Of a stretch of DNA of 64,000 nucleotides, positions 46,054 through 57,975 are shown piece by piece. This DNA is from Styela clava (Eukaryota > Chordata > Ascidiacea > Stolidobranchia > Styelidae), in contig NC_135262.1 of the NCBI RefSeq assembly GCF_964204865.1, positions 4,650,001-4,714,000 of the forward strand, read 5' to 3'. Positions within the stretch are counted from its first letter, which is position 1, and each line of letters opens with the position of its first letter. The position numbers were made by a program, and so were the translations under genes. The notes under the pieces are model-generated. The model was not told where the DNA came from. It made no database searches and saw only the letters and a list, made by a program, of their open reading frames with translations.

Positions 46054-47682
46054 TCAATACAATGGGATTCTTACTGCAACTGAGGCGGCAGACATAATCT
46101 CGATGTCAATAAAATCAGTCAATTTCTCCCATTGATTTTTATCAGAATCATACTTTTCGATAGAATGAGGCTCAGATGTATTTCCAACAGCAAACAAGTT
46201 GTTGTTAACAACACAAAGGCTGAATTCATCTCTTGGAATTGTCATTGAAGCCACATTTGTCCAAGTATTATCATCTGGATTGAAGAATTCAGCACTTGAT
46301 ATATCCGGATCAAAATGATAGTCAAGATACCCACCAGCAACATAGATTCGATCATCATAAACGACTGCAGCAGGAGTTTGTCTGCCAACATTCATTGGTT
46401 TCACAGATGACCAAGATCCTACAGATGGGGAATGTTTATCTACTTTTTTACCTCTATTATTGCCTCCAATAACATAAATCTCATCTCTAAATGAAACTAA
46501 TGCACTTCCATTGGGACCGATACTAGAACACTTAACATTCTCCCACTCGATTTCATTGTTGTTGTATCGTTCCATTGTGTTATTCCCACAAACATAAATG
46601 AAGTTGTTATGAACTGTAGCTCTAATATATTCTCCATGATTTTTCATCATACTCTTCATCTCAGTCCAACTTGATTCGGCTTCCCATACATTAACACGAT
46701 AAACCTTTTTGTTTGGCAGAAGAACAAACACGAAATTTTTCAAATAAACTGCAATATACTCGCATTTTGGCAAGAAATCAATGCAATATTTCAACTGAGT
46801 CAATTTTCTGTTAATAGGTTGGTACAATTTCATATGTTCGGACTTCCTATCAAAAAGCAATATGCCTCTACAAATGAGCGGTGAGTGTGAAGGGACGTTT
46901 ACTTTTTGTGTTTTATGAAGTGGTTTATCAGCCAAATACAATAATTTTATGAATTCTGCACAACTTGAGCAAAATGAATCATTCATAGCTAAATATGATC
47001 CATAACTGGTAGAAATTTTGCCAATGCTGAGCTTCTTTACCATTTGTACAAAATGTTTAGCTCGAGACCTAACATTAAATTTGATCCATTGTAGCAGAAT
47101 CTCAAGTTTGGAATCTTCCGAATATGATGACAAATCATGAGTCAGCAAAAACACAACATAATTCTTATCAAGATTATAGAATTCTACTTCTGTTGCTATT
47201 GATCCAAGATGACCGACAGCATATTGATCACATGCATATTCTAAACCTTGTAGATTGAACTTTACTGCGAGTTGTCGGATGATGAAGACTGATTCGGGAC
47301 CCAATTGTGCTTCAAGAAATTCAGATATCTTTTCACAAAATCTTGACAATTGCATGATATTTGCAACATTGAGGAGTTGTTCGCATTTCTCAAAAGTAAT
47401 TGAAGCATTTCCAGTGTAAATGTAATCAATGCAAACTTTCACGGAATCGACATCGACTTCCTTCATATCAACAATTCCTGTGTTGCTTTCCAAATTATCA
47501 TGAGACAACATTGCATCAAAATAATCTGAACCAGCGGACATTACATTCTTATGAACTGGAAATTCTTCGTTTCCAACTTTGATTGTAAAATCAGAAAGTC
47601 GTTTTTCTTTCCTCATATCATCAAGCTTTTGTATCATCAAACTATTGTGTTCATTATCTTGAATGCCAAACTCAACAGCCAT
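46054..47682 (-). CDS. BTB-BACK-Kelch protein, KLHL type (gene D)
   Basis: An intronless minus-strand frame of 542 codons starting MAVEFGIQDNEHNS. The BTB part is nearly identical in protein to genes B, E, F and G. BACK (LEILLQWIKFNVRSRAKH) and the first Kelch blades (GILLFDRKSEHMKLYQPINR) are clearly different from the others, and the later blades return to the common sequence. Blade 5 has a seven-residue loop extension (DYHFDPD) shared only with gene E. It ends IPLY. Expected CUL3 substrate adaptor. The variable part is where substrate choice would lie. It sits between a dead copy on the left and a duplicated spacer pair on the right. Confidence 0.92.
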   Translation of the reverse strand: MAVEFGIQDNEHNSLMIQKLDDMRKEKRLSDFTIKVGNEEFPVHKNVMSAGSDYFDAMLSHDNLESNTGIVDMKEVDVDSVKVCIDYIYTGNASITFEKCEQLLNVANIMQLSRFCEKISEFLEAQLGPESVFIIRQLAVKFNLQGLEYACDQYAVGHLGSIATEVEFYNLDKNYVVFLLTHDLSSYSEDSKLEILLQWIKFNVRSRAKHFVQMVKKLSIGKISTSYGSYLAMNDSFCSSCAEFIKLLYLADKPLHKTQKVNVPSHSPLICRGILLFDRKSEHMKLYQPINRKLTQLKYCIDFLPKCEYIAVYLKNFVFVLLPNKKVYRVNVWEAESSWTEMKSMMKNHGEYIRATVHNNFIYVCGNNTMERYNNNEIEWENVKCSSIGPNGSALVSFRDEIYVIGGNNRGKKVDKHSPSVGSWSSVKPMNVGRQTPAAVVYDDRIYVAGGYLDYHFDPDISSAEFFNPDDNTWTNVASMTIPRDEFSLCVVNNNLFAVGNTSEPHSIEKYDSDKNQWEKLTDFIDIEIMSAASVAVRIPLY

Positions 47683-48560
47683 GTTGAATATATTACAATG
47701 AGCAAGTGCACTAAATATAATCTTTCTTAGCTGTAATAAATTAAATGTTGATCAAATCATTTTGTGCTCGTTCCCTAAATTATCATATTTTCCTATTTTC
47801 ATACACCCGTAATACAAATTGAAATAATGACTGAAATTTGTGTTTTTAGGAAAAAAAATTTTAATATCAAGAAATACTTCGTAAACAATAAAAACATTTA
47901 AACACAAAACCTGCAATTGTCATAAAAATGATACCTGAGCTATAAAACTGAGAATGAAGTACATGCCGCTACTATTCAAAAAACATCAGACTTGCCCTAT
48001 TTACATATTTGTTTGAATGGTAAAAGATTTATCTAGTGACTAAACTGATAAACAGGGTACACAAATATCAAACAACTGCATCACATATGAATTAGTATTT
48101 TACAATGTTACTAAAAACAAGGCAAAAATATATTGAAGCAAAATGAGTAGCTGAAATTTCAGGCCTTTAACCTCAGAATACCAGGTCGACACATATATAG
48201 TACTTTTAAATCATTTGGCATTTCAGGTTCAGGTTGGCATTTTCTACCAAATATTCCTTGTCATAGCTTAACAAAGACTTATTACAAACGAAAAAGTCAA
48301 TTCCATTTTGTACTTATAAGGCTACACAGACTACAAAACCAAAATTACATCAGACAAAAAATTTTCAGTACGACTGTTTACACATATAGTTCCAAACAAT
48401 ACATTGCTATTTCGTCGCTTTCAGAAAATTCTATACATACGCCTACTGTTACTCATGGAATACAAAAGGTTTTATAATTAAACACAAAGCAGTTACTGAA
48501 TCATATATAAAAAAAGAAAGTTGAATCAAGTTCTCACTCCAGATCTCAAAGAGTCTAATG
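47683..48560 (-). promoter_or_regulatory. 5' flank of gene D, duplicated at gene E
   Basis: Closely resembles 55,882-56,740 upstream of gene E, e.g. AATATATTGAAGCAAAATGA and ACACAAAACCTGCA. It probably contains the promoter. A 3' splice site AG is at 47,731-47,732 (minus strand TTTATTACAG), 48 nt upstream of the ATG. Confidence 0.5.
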
Positions 48561-49030
48561 TCTAATATTTACATGTTTAATGATAAAAATATTAAGGCAA
48601 TAATGCCTGAACTACCTTTTCAAAACAAGACCTAATTCTGTTACAGTCAATTGCATACATCTGATAGAATTGTCAAACAATGGAAAGCCATGTGTGGTTC
48701 AACTCATTGTCATACAAATGCAAAATGTCTTTGCCTAGAAAGTTATTTGTAAAAATATTCAGATAAAAATCAAGTTGTTCAGATTTAAATATTTTCAAAA
48801 TCCCTGCTTTGCAACAAACCCTGACTAGATGCTTGTTTCATATTGTCTAAAATATCTTATGAAATGCATCTTCAACCGATAATTTAAAACATAAATAAAC
48901 CTACATATAGTTTTCAACATGTCAAAGTTTACTTGCAACCTTTTAATTATTAATCCCACTTTTGAGGGATGTGGAACTTTCTGTAAACAATATATACGGT
49001 ATGCTAAACAATATTGGGTTAAAACATAAA
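48561..49030. other. Gene-free stretch
   Basis: AT-rich. The last part before the MITE (CAATATTGGGTTAAAACATA) is the beginning of a spacer copy. Confidence 0.4.
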
Positions 49031-49034
49031 AATA

Positions 49035-49496
49035 TGGGTAAGAATAGTTAACCGGTTAATCAATTAACCGATTTTAACTGTTAACTGACTCAGGTAAAAA
49101 TCATCTTCAGGATGTACAATTTCTTCAACAATGATTACGCCATTGCAAATTTATCTCCTGTGGCGTTTAATTCAAAAGAATATCATTAACTGTATTGATT
49201 AGGACCCAATGAATGGGAAAAATAATTGAAGTACCAAGATTGCTGATTATCAAAATTTGACAATGATAAATTCAGAATCAGTTTTCGGTCAAAATATATT
49301 GTTTTATATATTTTATTGAATGGAACTATCTCTATTCGTGAATAATTTTGAGCGATACTGGGATAAGATCACGCTAAATTGCTTTGGAGCCATAACAAGC
49401 TAAATTATAAATTATTATGTCAAAAGCTACGCTGCAGTTAACCAGTTCAGTTTATTCGGTTAACGGTTAAAGTATTTTCCCTGAAATTCTCACCCT
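49035..49496. mobile_element. MITE with TTAACCGGTTAA ends
   Basis: Left end GGGTAAGAATAGTTAACCGG and right end GGTTAACGGTTAAAG...TTCTCACCCT are inverted repeats. It splits the spacer motif GTTAAGACATA/CAGATAA, which is continuous in the other spacer copies at about 33,040 and 43,090, so those are empty sites. Confidence 0.75.
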
Positions 49497-50890
49497 ACAT
49501 ACAGATAATCCTCTGGTTACCTTTTTTTAACTGAAGTTATTTCACAATATAGCACGATAAAACGCATTAACCTAACACGGTGTTCTGTATCTAGCATACT
49601 GAATGTGACAAGCTAATCAAAAAATACATAAAAACAATACAGTCACTGTATCAGAAAAAGAAGTATCATTTGAACAAATAAAGGAATGTTAATTACTGTG
49701 AATGCTCTTAATGTAACCGATATTTTTTATAAGTGTCTACATACATCAGCTGGTTGGACAATAAAGGGCTATAATGTTTCTTCGATGATGTGTATAATAG
49801 AACTTGAATATATGAATGGGTATGAGCGTTTAATACATCTAAAAACATCGATTTTCTAAAGCTTTTTGGAAACTAAAAAACATCACTGGGTGGGCAACAT
49901 CTTTAAACTATTTTCCTATGTGCAATACGGTTTTTAGTCTGCATAGTAAAGCCGAGCAGATTATTGTCTACAAAACTTCAACATAAAATCACATAGAAAT
50001 GAGCTAATGAGGGTGGACAACAACCTTACCTGAGAGACTATAGACACAATGAAATTGCCAAATCAGAGAATTTAATTTAACCCAGCTGCATTCAAACACC
50101 TCAGGGCAATTTAACTTTTAATTATTAATTCAAATTATATGCCAGAATCAGAAATACCAACTCAATAAAGTGACCCATAGTGACATTGTTCGATTTAGTA
50201 AGTACGAACATGCATAATGGAATGGAAAGATACGTACAAACATTCAAAACTAAAACTATTCTCTAAGTATTGAAACTATATGTAATTTTGTGTATTTATT
50301 TTAAGACAAGTTCATAATGAATCCTAATATTTTTTATAATATTTTGTCATTAAGATTAATGTTTAGTTTTATACTGCAGATTGTCTTTAATTTCCAATAT
50401 TCCACATCACGAAGCTGGAGTCGCTCAATATTTCTTTAATATTTAAACACTATTTTAATAGATTAACAATATTTTAATAATGTAATAATTTTTCTGTAAT
50501 AGACAATATACAGTGAATTAATTTATAGAAGATCATAATTCATTTGTTAGAATACATGAAATCACAGCGGAAAAATACAAAATTTATTACATTAAACAAA
50601 CTTTCACCTTAATAAGCCACATACCGTATATACAATGTTGTCCGGTTCAAAGCTATGTTATGCTCGCCACTTCAACCTTGCTATAATAAAATTTGGACAA
50701 TAACAAAATTGGGAGATATTTTACTACTAAGGTAAGTAGATCATTATTACTCATTGGGTTCTTGGCTGGAGCCTTGTTCTGAAATAAGGTATTAACGCAC
50801 CTCATAAAAGACAGAACTCATGGAATAAAATGTGAGCTTATATTTGTAACTTCAGAATATCATCACCATTTAGTAATCATAGTCATTTGC
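49497..50890. repeat. Array spacer repeat, copy 4
   Basis: Same ordered landmarks as the other spacers: GAATGTGACAAGCTAATC, ACATCGATTTTCTAAAGC, ATGAGCTAATGAGGGTGGAC, GAAGCTGGAGTCGCTCAAT and TTCTTGGCTGGAGCCTTGTT. No gene follows before the next spacer copy. Confidence 0.8.
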
Positions 50891-51029
50891 TGTATATATA
50901 AAAAATAAAACACAATCATCAGAATCTTCAATTAAAAAAACAATATTGAAAAGTTAAATTAGTTACAAGCGTTGATTTATATCGCTGATTTTTAAAAGAA
51001 ATCGGCTTTGTAGTTGCTACATATAGAGC

Positions 51030-51960
51030 AAGGCTGCCAAACCCGCGGCCCGCCGGAGTGTTTTTTGCATTTTTGTAAGTAGACTTTTTAAATTTTTACA
51101 TACATTTTACTATACATAAGTATCTTTCGTGATTTTGGTGTAATTATTCCTGCCATCAATCTCCGTTCAAATGCCGGTTTTTATTATTACGTATGTGTCA
51201 AGTCTTGCACCCTGGTGGACATGAACGTCATTTTTTTTTATTTCTCGCAAAACTGTGCACTCTGTTCGACGAATTATAAAGATATTGTGCAATCATTGGG
51301 GACAAACGCTGAGCGCAAATATTGGAATGAACTTGGAGCAAATTAATTTCATTCTGATTGCTTTCTTTCGTGTCGGTTTTGATCGTCTTTATCGCCAACG
51401 TAAAATTAAAAGTCAACAATATCTTGGGTACTGGTCCCCGGACTATGTTTGTATTTTTGTTCATGTTATGTTCGCGTTAAATATGATTTTGGAAATGTCG
51501 TCACTGCATATTTGTCAATAATTCTGATGAAATTGACGTAATGGCATTGCTACTAATTAGTCACAAATCAGTATATATCGACTATTCGTTCAGAAATCTT
51601 CGTTATGTTACTTCATTAAATACTTGTATTGGTGTTTCAAATTTTACGAAACGGGCCACTAAAATTTGATATTGCCGCGACATTGACGCACATTATGCTC
51701 ATTTGAACATTACTTAAAGCAGTTTCGTAGCTACCGAAAATGAATGAATAAAAACACTATAACGCAAATATAACACAAAACTTTGACATGATGTGTGTGT
51801 TTCTTGCGTGGTCGCCAAAAAACCGCAAGTGTGTTGTGTAATGATTGATTATTTGATTCGGTCGCCCGAGAGTGTTATGTCCACGCCCCGTTTACCAGAT
51901 ATTCGAATAGTAAACCGCTATTCTAATATTCGAATAATTTGCCAGCCCTACCCAGTAACC
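51030..51960. mobile_element. Mobile-element debris where a gene would be expected
   Basis: Starts with a hAT-like end (GCTGCCAAACCCGCGGCCCG) and includes GAAACGGGCCACTAAAATTT and an ATTCGAA-rich end at 51,885-51,950. Overlapping open stretches on both strands at 51,228-51,521 have no recognisable domain. Confidence 0.5.
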
Positions 51961-52019
51961 AGAGAGCAATTATTAATTTGATTGATTTCATGTTAATAAA
52001 CTCGCCTTGTATATATTAA

Positions 52020-53250
52020 TGTAATGGTACAAAGTCTGTGAATGCTCCTAATGTCACCGTGATATTTTAAAATTGTTTACATAGGAAAGCCGCTTGGAAA
52101 ATCAAGGGATCCATAATGTTTCCTTGATGATGTGTATAAATATAATAGAACATGCACAGATGGATAAATATGAATGGTTACGGGTGCTTGAAAACATCGA
52201 TCTTCTGAAGCTTTTGGAAACTAGAAAATCACCGGGTGGGTAACATCTTCAAACTTTATTTTTCTATGTGCACTATGCTTACCGCAATTTTCGTCTGCAT
52301 AGTAAAATCAAGCAGATTAATTATCGTTCACCTATATCAGCCTCATAGAAATGAGCTAATGAGGGTGGACAAAAATCTTACTTAAAGAGAAAATAGAGTA
52401 TAGAAACAATGGAATTGCTGAATAAGAGACAATTTCAACCTTTAAATATAAATTTAAATTATATACCAGAATCAGAAACCCAACTCAATAACGTGACCTA
52501 TAGTGACATTGTTCGATTTAGTAAATACAAACGTCCATATTGTAATGGAAAGATTCGTGCAAACATTCAAAATTAAAACTATTCCTAAAGCATTGAAACC
52601 TAAGTGTAATTTTGTGAATCTTCCCAATATAAGTTTACAATACTCCTCATAATTTTTATTGATATTCTGTCATTAAAATTAATGTTAATTTGATATTGCA
52701 GTTTTGTCTTTGATTACCAATATCTCATCATAAGGCTGAAATCGCTCAACTATTCTTTAATATTTAAACACTTTTTCATTAGATTAGCAATATTTTATTT
52801 TCTCTAATAGACATATACATTGCTCAATTTAGAGAAGGTCATAATTTATTAGTTAGAAACTTAGAATACAGGAAATCACAACGAAAAAATAAAAAAGTTT
52901 TATTACAATAAACGAACTTTCACCTTTATCAGCCACATACATACAATCTTGTTAGTTTCAAAGCTATGCCGCCTCTTCAACCATGATATAACACAATTCG
53001 ACAACAACAAATTTAAAAGATCCAGTACTACTAATGTAAAGAATATTTTAAGTACTACTAATCAATAATACTTTGTAGTTTCTCGGTTGGAGCCCCTCAG
53101 AAGATCATCAAATAATTTACAGTTTTCATAATCATATTATGCATATCATTTTTAGTGCATATACTGAAAAGGTGCTCGTTTAAAATAATATCAGCTTTAA
53201 AAATCAAAGATTTAAAATGAATTTATTAAAGTTTGACTATATGAGTGTAA
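52020..53250. repeat. Array spacer repeat, copy 5 (5'-truncated)
   Basis: Starts within the unit at GTGAATGCTCCTAATGTCACC and continues through ATCGATCTTCTGAAGCTTTT, GAGCTAATGAGGGTGGACAA and CAACTCAATAACGTGACC towards the 3' side of gene E. Confidence 0.75.
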
Positions 53251-53289
53251 ATTAACATCGACAGTTCCACATGAAATCTAGTTGCTAGA

Positions 53290-53945
53290 TATTTAAGGTG
53301 CGTTTACACTGAAAGGCGACGTGACGCGACATGCATGCACCCGAGATCACCCATTGTTTAAAAGTGGCGCGCCAGGCGGCGACATGCGACGTCGCCTTAT
53401 TTTCTCTCGGGAGCGTTTTTCGACGCTCGCATTATTTCACATTCATTTATTATTTTTGTAAATTATAGCTGACAAAGTTATAGTATTATTGGTAAAATTC
53501 CACGCCAAAGGATAGTATTGATTTTTGATGCATATTTTTATATTTGAAGTCTCCCCTGACTGTTCCATGTTATCATACTATATGACTAGTTTGCTTTCCT
53601 GCAGGGAATGTAGGTTGGATTTTGTCATATTGTCAAACTAAATTGCAATGGTATTCAGTTGCATGGTATTTTGGTATACCCAGGGTAGTGCTTTGTAATG
53701 AATTATCCACAATTTCCAAAAATGGACGACTGCTTATGTCCAAGCACGAATGTATTGAATATTAGACTATATTTGAAATTAGTTCAGTGCGATGTAGTGA
53801 ATACTTGGTTTAATTTTATTTACTAATCAGAATATGTCAAATGAGTATTCCTAATGGTCTGACATTGCAGAATAAAATATAGCGATACAAAAATGATGCT
53901 CGCAATGTAAACACCTATGTCGCGCGATCAGGAGCGTGGCCGCAG
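53290..53945. other. Insert with GC-rich ends in the spacer
   Basis: GC-rich patches at 53,300-53,425 (GGCGACGTGACGCGACATGC, GGCGCGCCAGGCGGCGAC) and 53,918-53,945 stand out from AT-rich surroundings. GTGCGTTTACACT on the left and AATGTAAACACC on the right are roughly inverted. It is absent from the other spacers, so it is probably an inserted element of unknown type. Confidence 0.45.
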
Positions 53946-54252
53946 CGCATCGCATCCAATGTATATGCACCGTAATACCTAACTATACAAACAAATTTCA
54001 AGAACCACGTTACAAATCAAGATATGAATATTCAATATTTGAATTTACCTATGCCATGTTGTATTCTTGTGAGAATAAAAATAGGATAATATTGAATCAA
54101 CTAAAATGTGATAAACATGAATGAATTACGTAAACAAGTTTGAATTAAAAAAGAATAAATTCTTAAAACTTTTGACCAGGAATCAACATTATACGTCATG
54201 CATTATAGAAATGATGCCTTTTGAACTAACAGATCTTTCATTTACAGTCAAT

Positions 54253-55881
54253 TCAATACAGTGGGATTCTTATTGCAATCGAAGCAGCAGACATTATCTC
54301 CATATCAGCCAAATCAGTCACTTTCTCCCATTGATTTTTATCTAGATTGTACTTTTCAATAGAATAAGGCTCAGATCTATTTCCAACAGCAAACAAGTTG
54401 TTGTTGACAACACAAAGACTAAATTCATCTCTTGGAATTGTCATTGAAGCCACATTTGTCCAAGTATTATCATCTGGATTGAAGAATTCAGTACTTGATG
54501 TATCCGGATCAAAATAAATGTTAAGATACCCACCAGCAACATATATTCGATCCTCATATACGGCTGCAGCAGGAGTTTGTCTGCCAACATTCATTGCTTT
54601 CACAGATGACCAAGATCCTACAGATGGAGAATATTTGTCAACTTTTCGACCTCTATTATCGCCTCCAATGACATAAGTCTCATCTCTAAATGTAACTAAA
54701 GCACTTTCATTGGGTTCAACACTAGTACACTCAACATCCTCCCACTTGTTTTCATTGTTGTTGTATTGCTCCATTGTGTTCTTCCCACAAACATAAATGA
54801 AGTTGTTATGAACTGCAGCTCTCATATTCCGTCCATGATCAATCATCATACTCTCCATCTCAGTCCAACTTGATTCGGCTTCCCATACATTGACACGATA
54901 AACCTTTCTGTCTGGTGAAAAAACAAAAACAAATTTCTCTAAATAAACTGCAGTGTATTTATCACTCAGCATGTTCTCATTGAGTTGTTTTAACGTATTA
55001 AATGTTTCCTCGATTGGACAATAGACTTGAACAGCTTTAGATTTCTCATCAAAAAGTAATAAACCATCCTCTGATAAAGGGAGAGACCAAGAAACATTGA
55101 CTTCATATTCGTTATCAAGTGATTTATCGGTCAGGTGCAATAATTTCATAAACTCTGCAATACTTGAGCAAAAAGAATCATTTCTAGCTAAATAAAGTCC
55201 ATAACTGGGAGTAATTTTGTCAATGTCAAGTTTTTCCACCATTTCGACAAAACAGTCAGCTCGAGACTCAGTATCAGCTTTGATCCATTGTAAGAGAACT
55301 TTCAGTTTGGAATCTTCTGAATACAATGACCATCTACAGGTGATCAAAATCACGACGTATTCTTTATCAAGTTTGTTGAATTCCACTTCTTCAGCTATTG
55401 ATCCAAGATGGCCGACAGCATATTCATCACACGGTTTTACTAAGCCTTTTAGATTGAACTTTACTGCGAGTCGTCGGATAATGAAAAATGATTTGGATCT
55501 TAGATTTGCTTCAAGAAATTCTGAAATTTTTTCACAAAATCTTGACAACTGCATCAAAGTTGCAACATGGAGTAGTTGCTCACATTTCTCCAAAGTAATT
55601 GAAGCAGTTCCGGTGTAAATGTAATCAATGCAAACTTTCACAGAATCGACATCGACTTCCTTCATATCAACAATTCCTGTGTTGCTTTCCAAATTATCAT
55701 GCGACAACATCGCGTCGAAATAATCAGAACCAGCGGACATTACATTCTTATGAACTGGGAATTCTTCATTTCCAACTTTGATTGTAAAATCAGAAAGTCG
55801 CTTTTCTTTCCTCATATCATCAAGCTTTTGCATCATCAAAGTATTGTGTTTAGTATCTTGAATGCCAAACTTAGCAGTCAT
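54253..55881 (-). CDS. BTB-BACK-Kelch protein, KLHL type (gene E)
   Basis: An intronless minus-strand frame of 542 codons from MTAKFGIQDTKHNT. BTB at about 28-126, BACK at about 130-235 (LKVLLQWIKADTESRAD), then about six Kelch blades: AVQVYCPIEETF, VYRVNVWEAESSWTEM, IYVCGKNTMEQY, TYVIGGDNRGR, IYVAGGYL and LFAVGNRSEPYSIEKYN, ending IRIPLY. Expected CUL3 substrate adaptor. Blade 5 carries the NIYFDPD loop extension seen also in gene D, which together with the shared 5' flank makes D and E close paralogs. The BACK segment differs at many residues (ITCRWSLYSEDS). Confidence 0.92.
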   Translation of the reverse strand: MTAKFGIQDTKHNTLMMQKLDDMRKEKRLSDFTIKVGNEEFPVHKNVMSAGSDYFDAMLSHDNLESNTGIVDMKEVDVDSVKVCIDYIYTGTASITLEKCEQLLHVATLMQLSRFCEKISEFLEANLRSKSFFIIRRLAVKFNLKGLVKPCDEYAVGHLGSIAEEVEFNKLDKEYVVILITCRWSLYSEDSKLKVLLQWIKADTESRADCFVEMVEKLDIDKITPSYGLYLARNDSFCSSIAEFMKLLHLTDKSLDNEYEVNVSWSLPLSEDGLLLFDEKSKAVQVYCPIEETFNTLKQLNENMLSDKYTAVYLEKFVFVFSPDRKVYRVNVWEAESSWTEMESMMIDHGRNMRAAVHNNFIYVCGKNTMEQYNNNENKWEDVECTSVEPNESALVTFRDETYVIGGDNRGRKVDKYSPSVGSWSSVKAMNVGRQTPAAAVYEDRIYVAGGYLNIYFDPDTSSTEFFNPDDNTWTNVASMTIPRDEFSLCVVNNNLFAVGNRSEPYSIEKYNLDKNQWEKVTDLADMEIMSAASIAIRIPLY

Positions 55882-56740
55882 GTTGAATATATTACAATAA
55901 GCAAGTATGATAAATATAATCTTTCTTAGCTGTAATAAAATGGGATATTGACCAAAAAGTGTTGTGCTCGTTCACCAAATTAATATATTTCTTCCATTTT
56001 CATACACCCGAACGACAAATTGAAATAATGAATAAAATTAGGGTGTTTAAGAATAATTTTGCAAAATCAAGATATACTTCGTAACAATAAATCCATTTAA
56101 ACACAAAACCTGCAGCTGCCAGAAAAATGATACCTGTGCTATAAAACTAAGAATTAAGTACATGTCGCTACTATTCAATAAACGCTTTATTTACATTTTT
56201 GCCTAAATGGCAAACGATGTATCTAGTGATTAAACTTACAAACATGATAGTTAAATATCAAGCACCTGCACCACATATGAATTATTATTTTACAATGTTA
56301 CTAAAAACAAGCCAAAAATATATTGAAGCAAAATGAGTAACTTGAATTGGAATCTCAGGCCTCTAATCTCAGAGGTCTATGTCATATAATAGGTCTTTTA
56401 AATAATTTTCAGGTTGGGATTTTCTTTCAGATATACTTTGCCACAGTCTATCACAGACTTGACTTATTATAAACGAAAAAGTCAATTCAATTTTATAGGA
56501 ATAAGGCTTTACAGACTACTAAGCCTGACCAACATCAGACAAAAGATTTTTAGTACGATTGTTTACACATAGTTCCAAACAATACATTGCTATTTCGTTG
56601 CTTTCAAAATTTTTTATACAAACGTCTATTGTTACTCATGGAAAACAAAAGGTTTTATAGAAAGCACGAAACAGATACTGAATCAAATATAAAAAATAGC
56701 AGTTGAATTAACATTCTTATTTCACATATCAAAGAGTCTA
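55882..56740 (-). promoter_or_regulatory. 5' flank of gene E, duplicated at gene D
   Basis: Homologous along most of its length to 47,683-48,560. The minus-strand splice acceptor TTTTATTACAG has its AG at 55,930-55,931, 48 nt upstream of the ATG. Confidence 0.5.
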
Positions 56741-57700
56741 ATAAAGTGTTTCTCAAACGATGGGACGAACCATACAAGCGTAGACAATTTTTGAGGGGGC
56801 TTGAAGCTAATTAAAATTAAATTTTTTGTTTGAATTTGATCTTGTCTGCATTATTTTGGATATTCACATTTCTTTATTGTTTAGAGATTGCAGAGAGCTG
56901 TTGTGCTAGTATCTTTGTTATTTGTTCCACCTATGTGTTTTCAAGGTTTTGTGTTTCAGGTTGTGCGCTATCTTGGTGCACATACTTCCGAAGTGCCATT
57001 TTTTTTCAATAAAACATAATTTCGCCTTGGTAGGTCCAAAGCCATGCCCACAACTTCAACCAAGCTATAATAAAATTGGACAATAACAGAATTGGAAGAT
57101 CTTGCACTACTGAAGTAAATAGATCATTATTACTCATTGGATTCTTGGCTGGAGCCTTGTTTTAGGCTAAGGTATGAAAGCACCTCATAAAAAATGGCAA
57201 AACTAATGGAATAAAATGTAAACTTATATTTGGAACTTTAGAATATCATCATCATTTAGTAATCCTAATCATTAGCTGTATATATAGGAATAAAACGATA
57301 AAAAAAATACCATTGAAAAGTTACGAGCGTATATTACCGGTAATATGATGAATTCAAATTGAAATCGGTTTTGTAGTTGCTACATGTACAGTAGAGTATA
57401 AGAACTGAGCTATATATATAAAAATATTGTGAATACAATGCCCATGTTTCCAATTCAGCATATAAATATTCGGTTTTATAGTCGAGCATAAAACAGATAC
57501 TGGATGAAATATAATATATAAAAGTAGAATTAACATTCTTAATTTGCATATCAAAGATTCCAATAAAGTGGTTCTCGAACGGTAGACAATTTTTTGATCG
57601 GGCGTGGAACTAATAAAAATTTTATATTAGATTTGATCTTGCCCGCCTTATTTTGAGTATTTACATTTCTTTATTGTTTAGAGATTACAGAGCGCCCATG
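56650..57700. repeat. Local direct duplication with spacer and MITE pieces
   Basis: About 56,650-56,910 and 57,480-57,700 resemble each other: AACAGATACTGAATC / AACAGATACTGGATG, GAATTAACATTCTTA in both, ATTTCTTTATTGTTTAGAGA in both. Between them are a GGTGCTCC-family fragment (56,945-56,995) and a spacer piece with TTCTTGGCTGGAGCCTTGTT (about 57,040-57,270). Confidence 0.65.
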
Positions 57701-57734
57701 TATTTTTAAGGTGTTTTTCCACTAAAACATACTT

Positions 57735-57975
57735 TCTTCGCCTTACTACCCGTTATTTGTAGCTTATTGTGTTCATTATCTTGGATGTGTCACTACGAAA
57801 ACAGTATACCCTTTAAACACAGTCAAACACTTTTGGATTAAGACATACTGTACAGTTAATCCCCTTCATATATATTGTCAACTGAAGGTATTTCACAATA
57901 TAGCATGATGAAATGAAATATAATCACATAATAATCACAATATAGCACACTGAATGTGACAAGCTAATTGGGGTA
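57735..57975. repeat. Array spacer repeat, short 5' fragment
   Basis: CAGTCAAACACTTTTGGATTA, TTCACAATATAGCATGATG and ACTGAATGTGACAAGCTAAT match the first part of the other spacers. The rest of the unit is missing. Confidence 0.65.

Noticed and set aside
55217-55618. 133-codon plus-strand open stretch
   Set aside because: It is antisense to the BTB/BACK part of gene E; similar shadows occur opposite the other copies because the genes are so alike.
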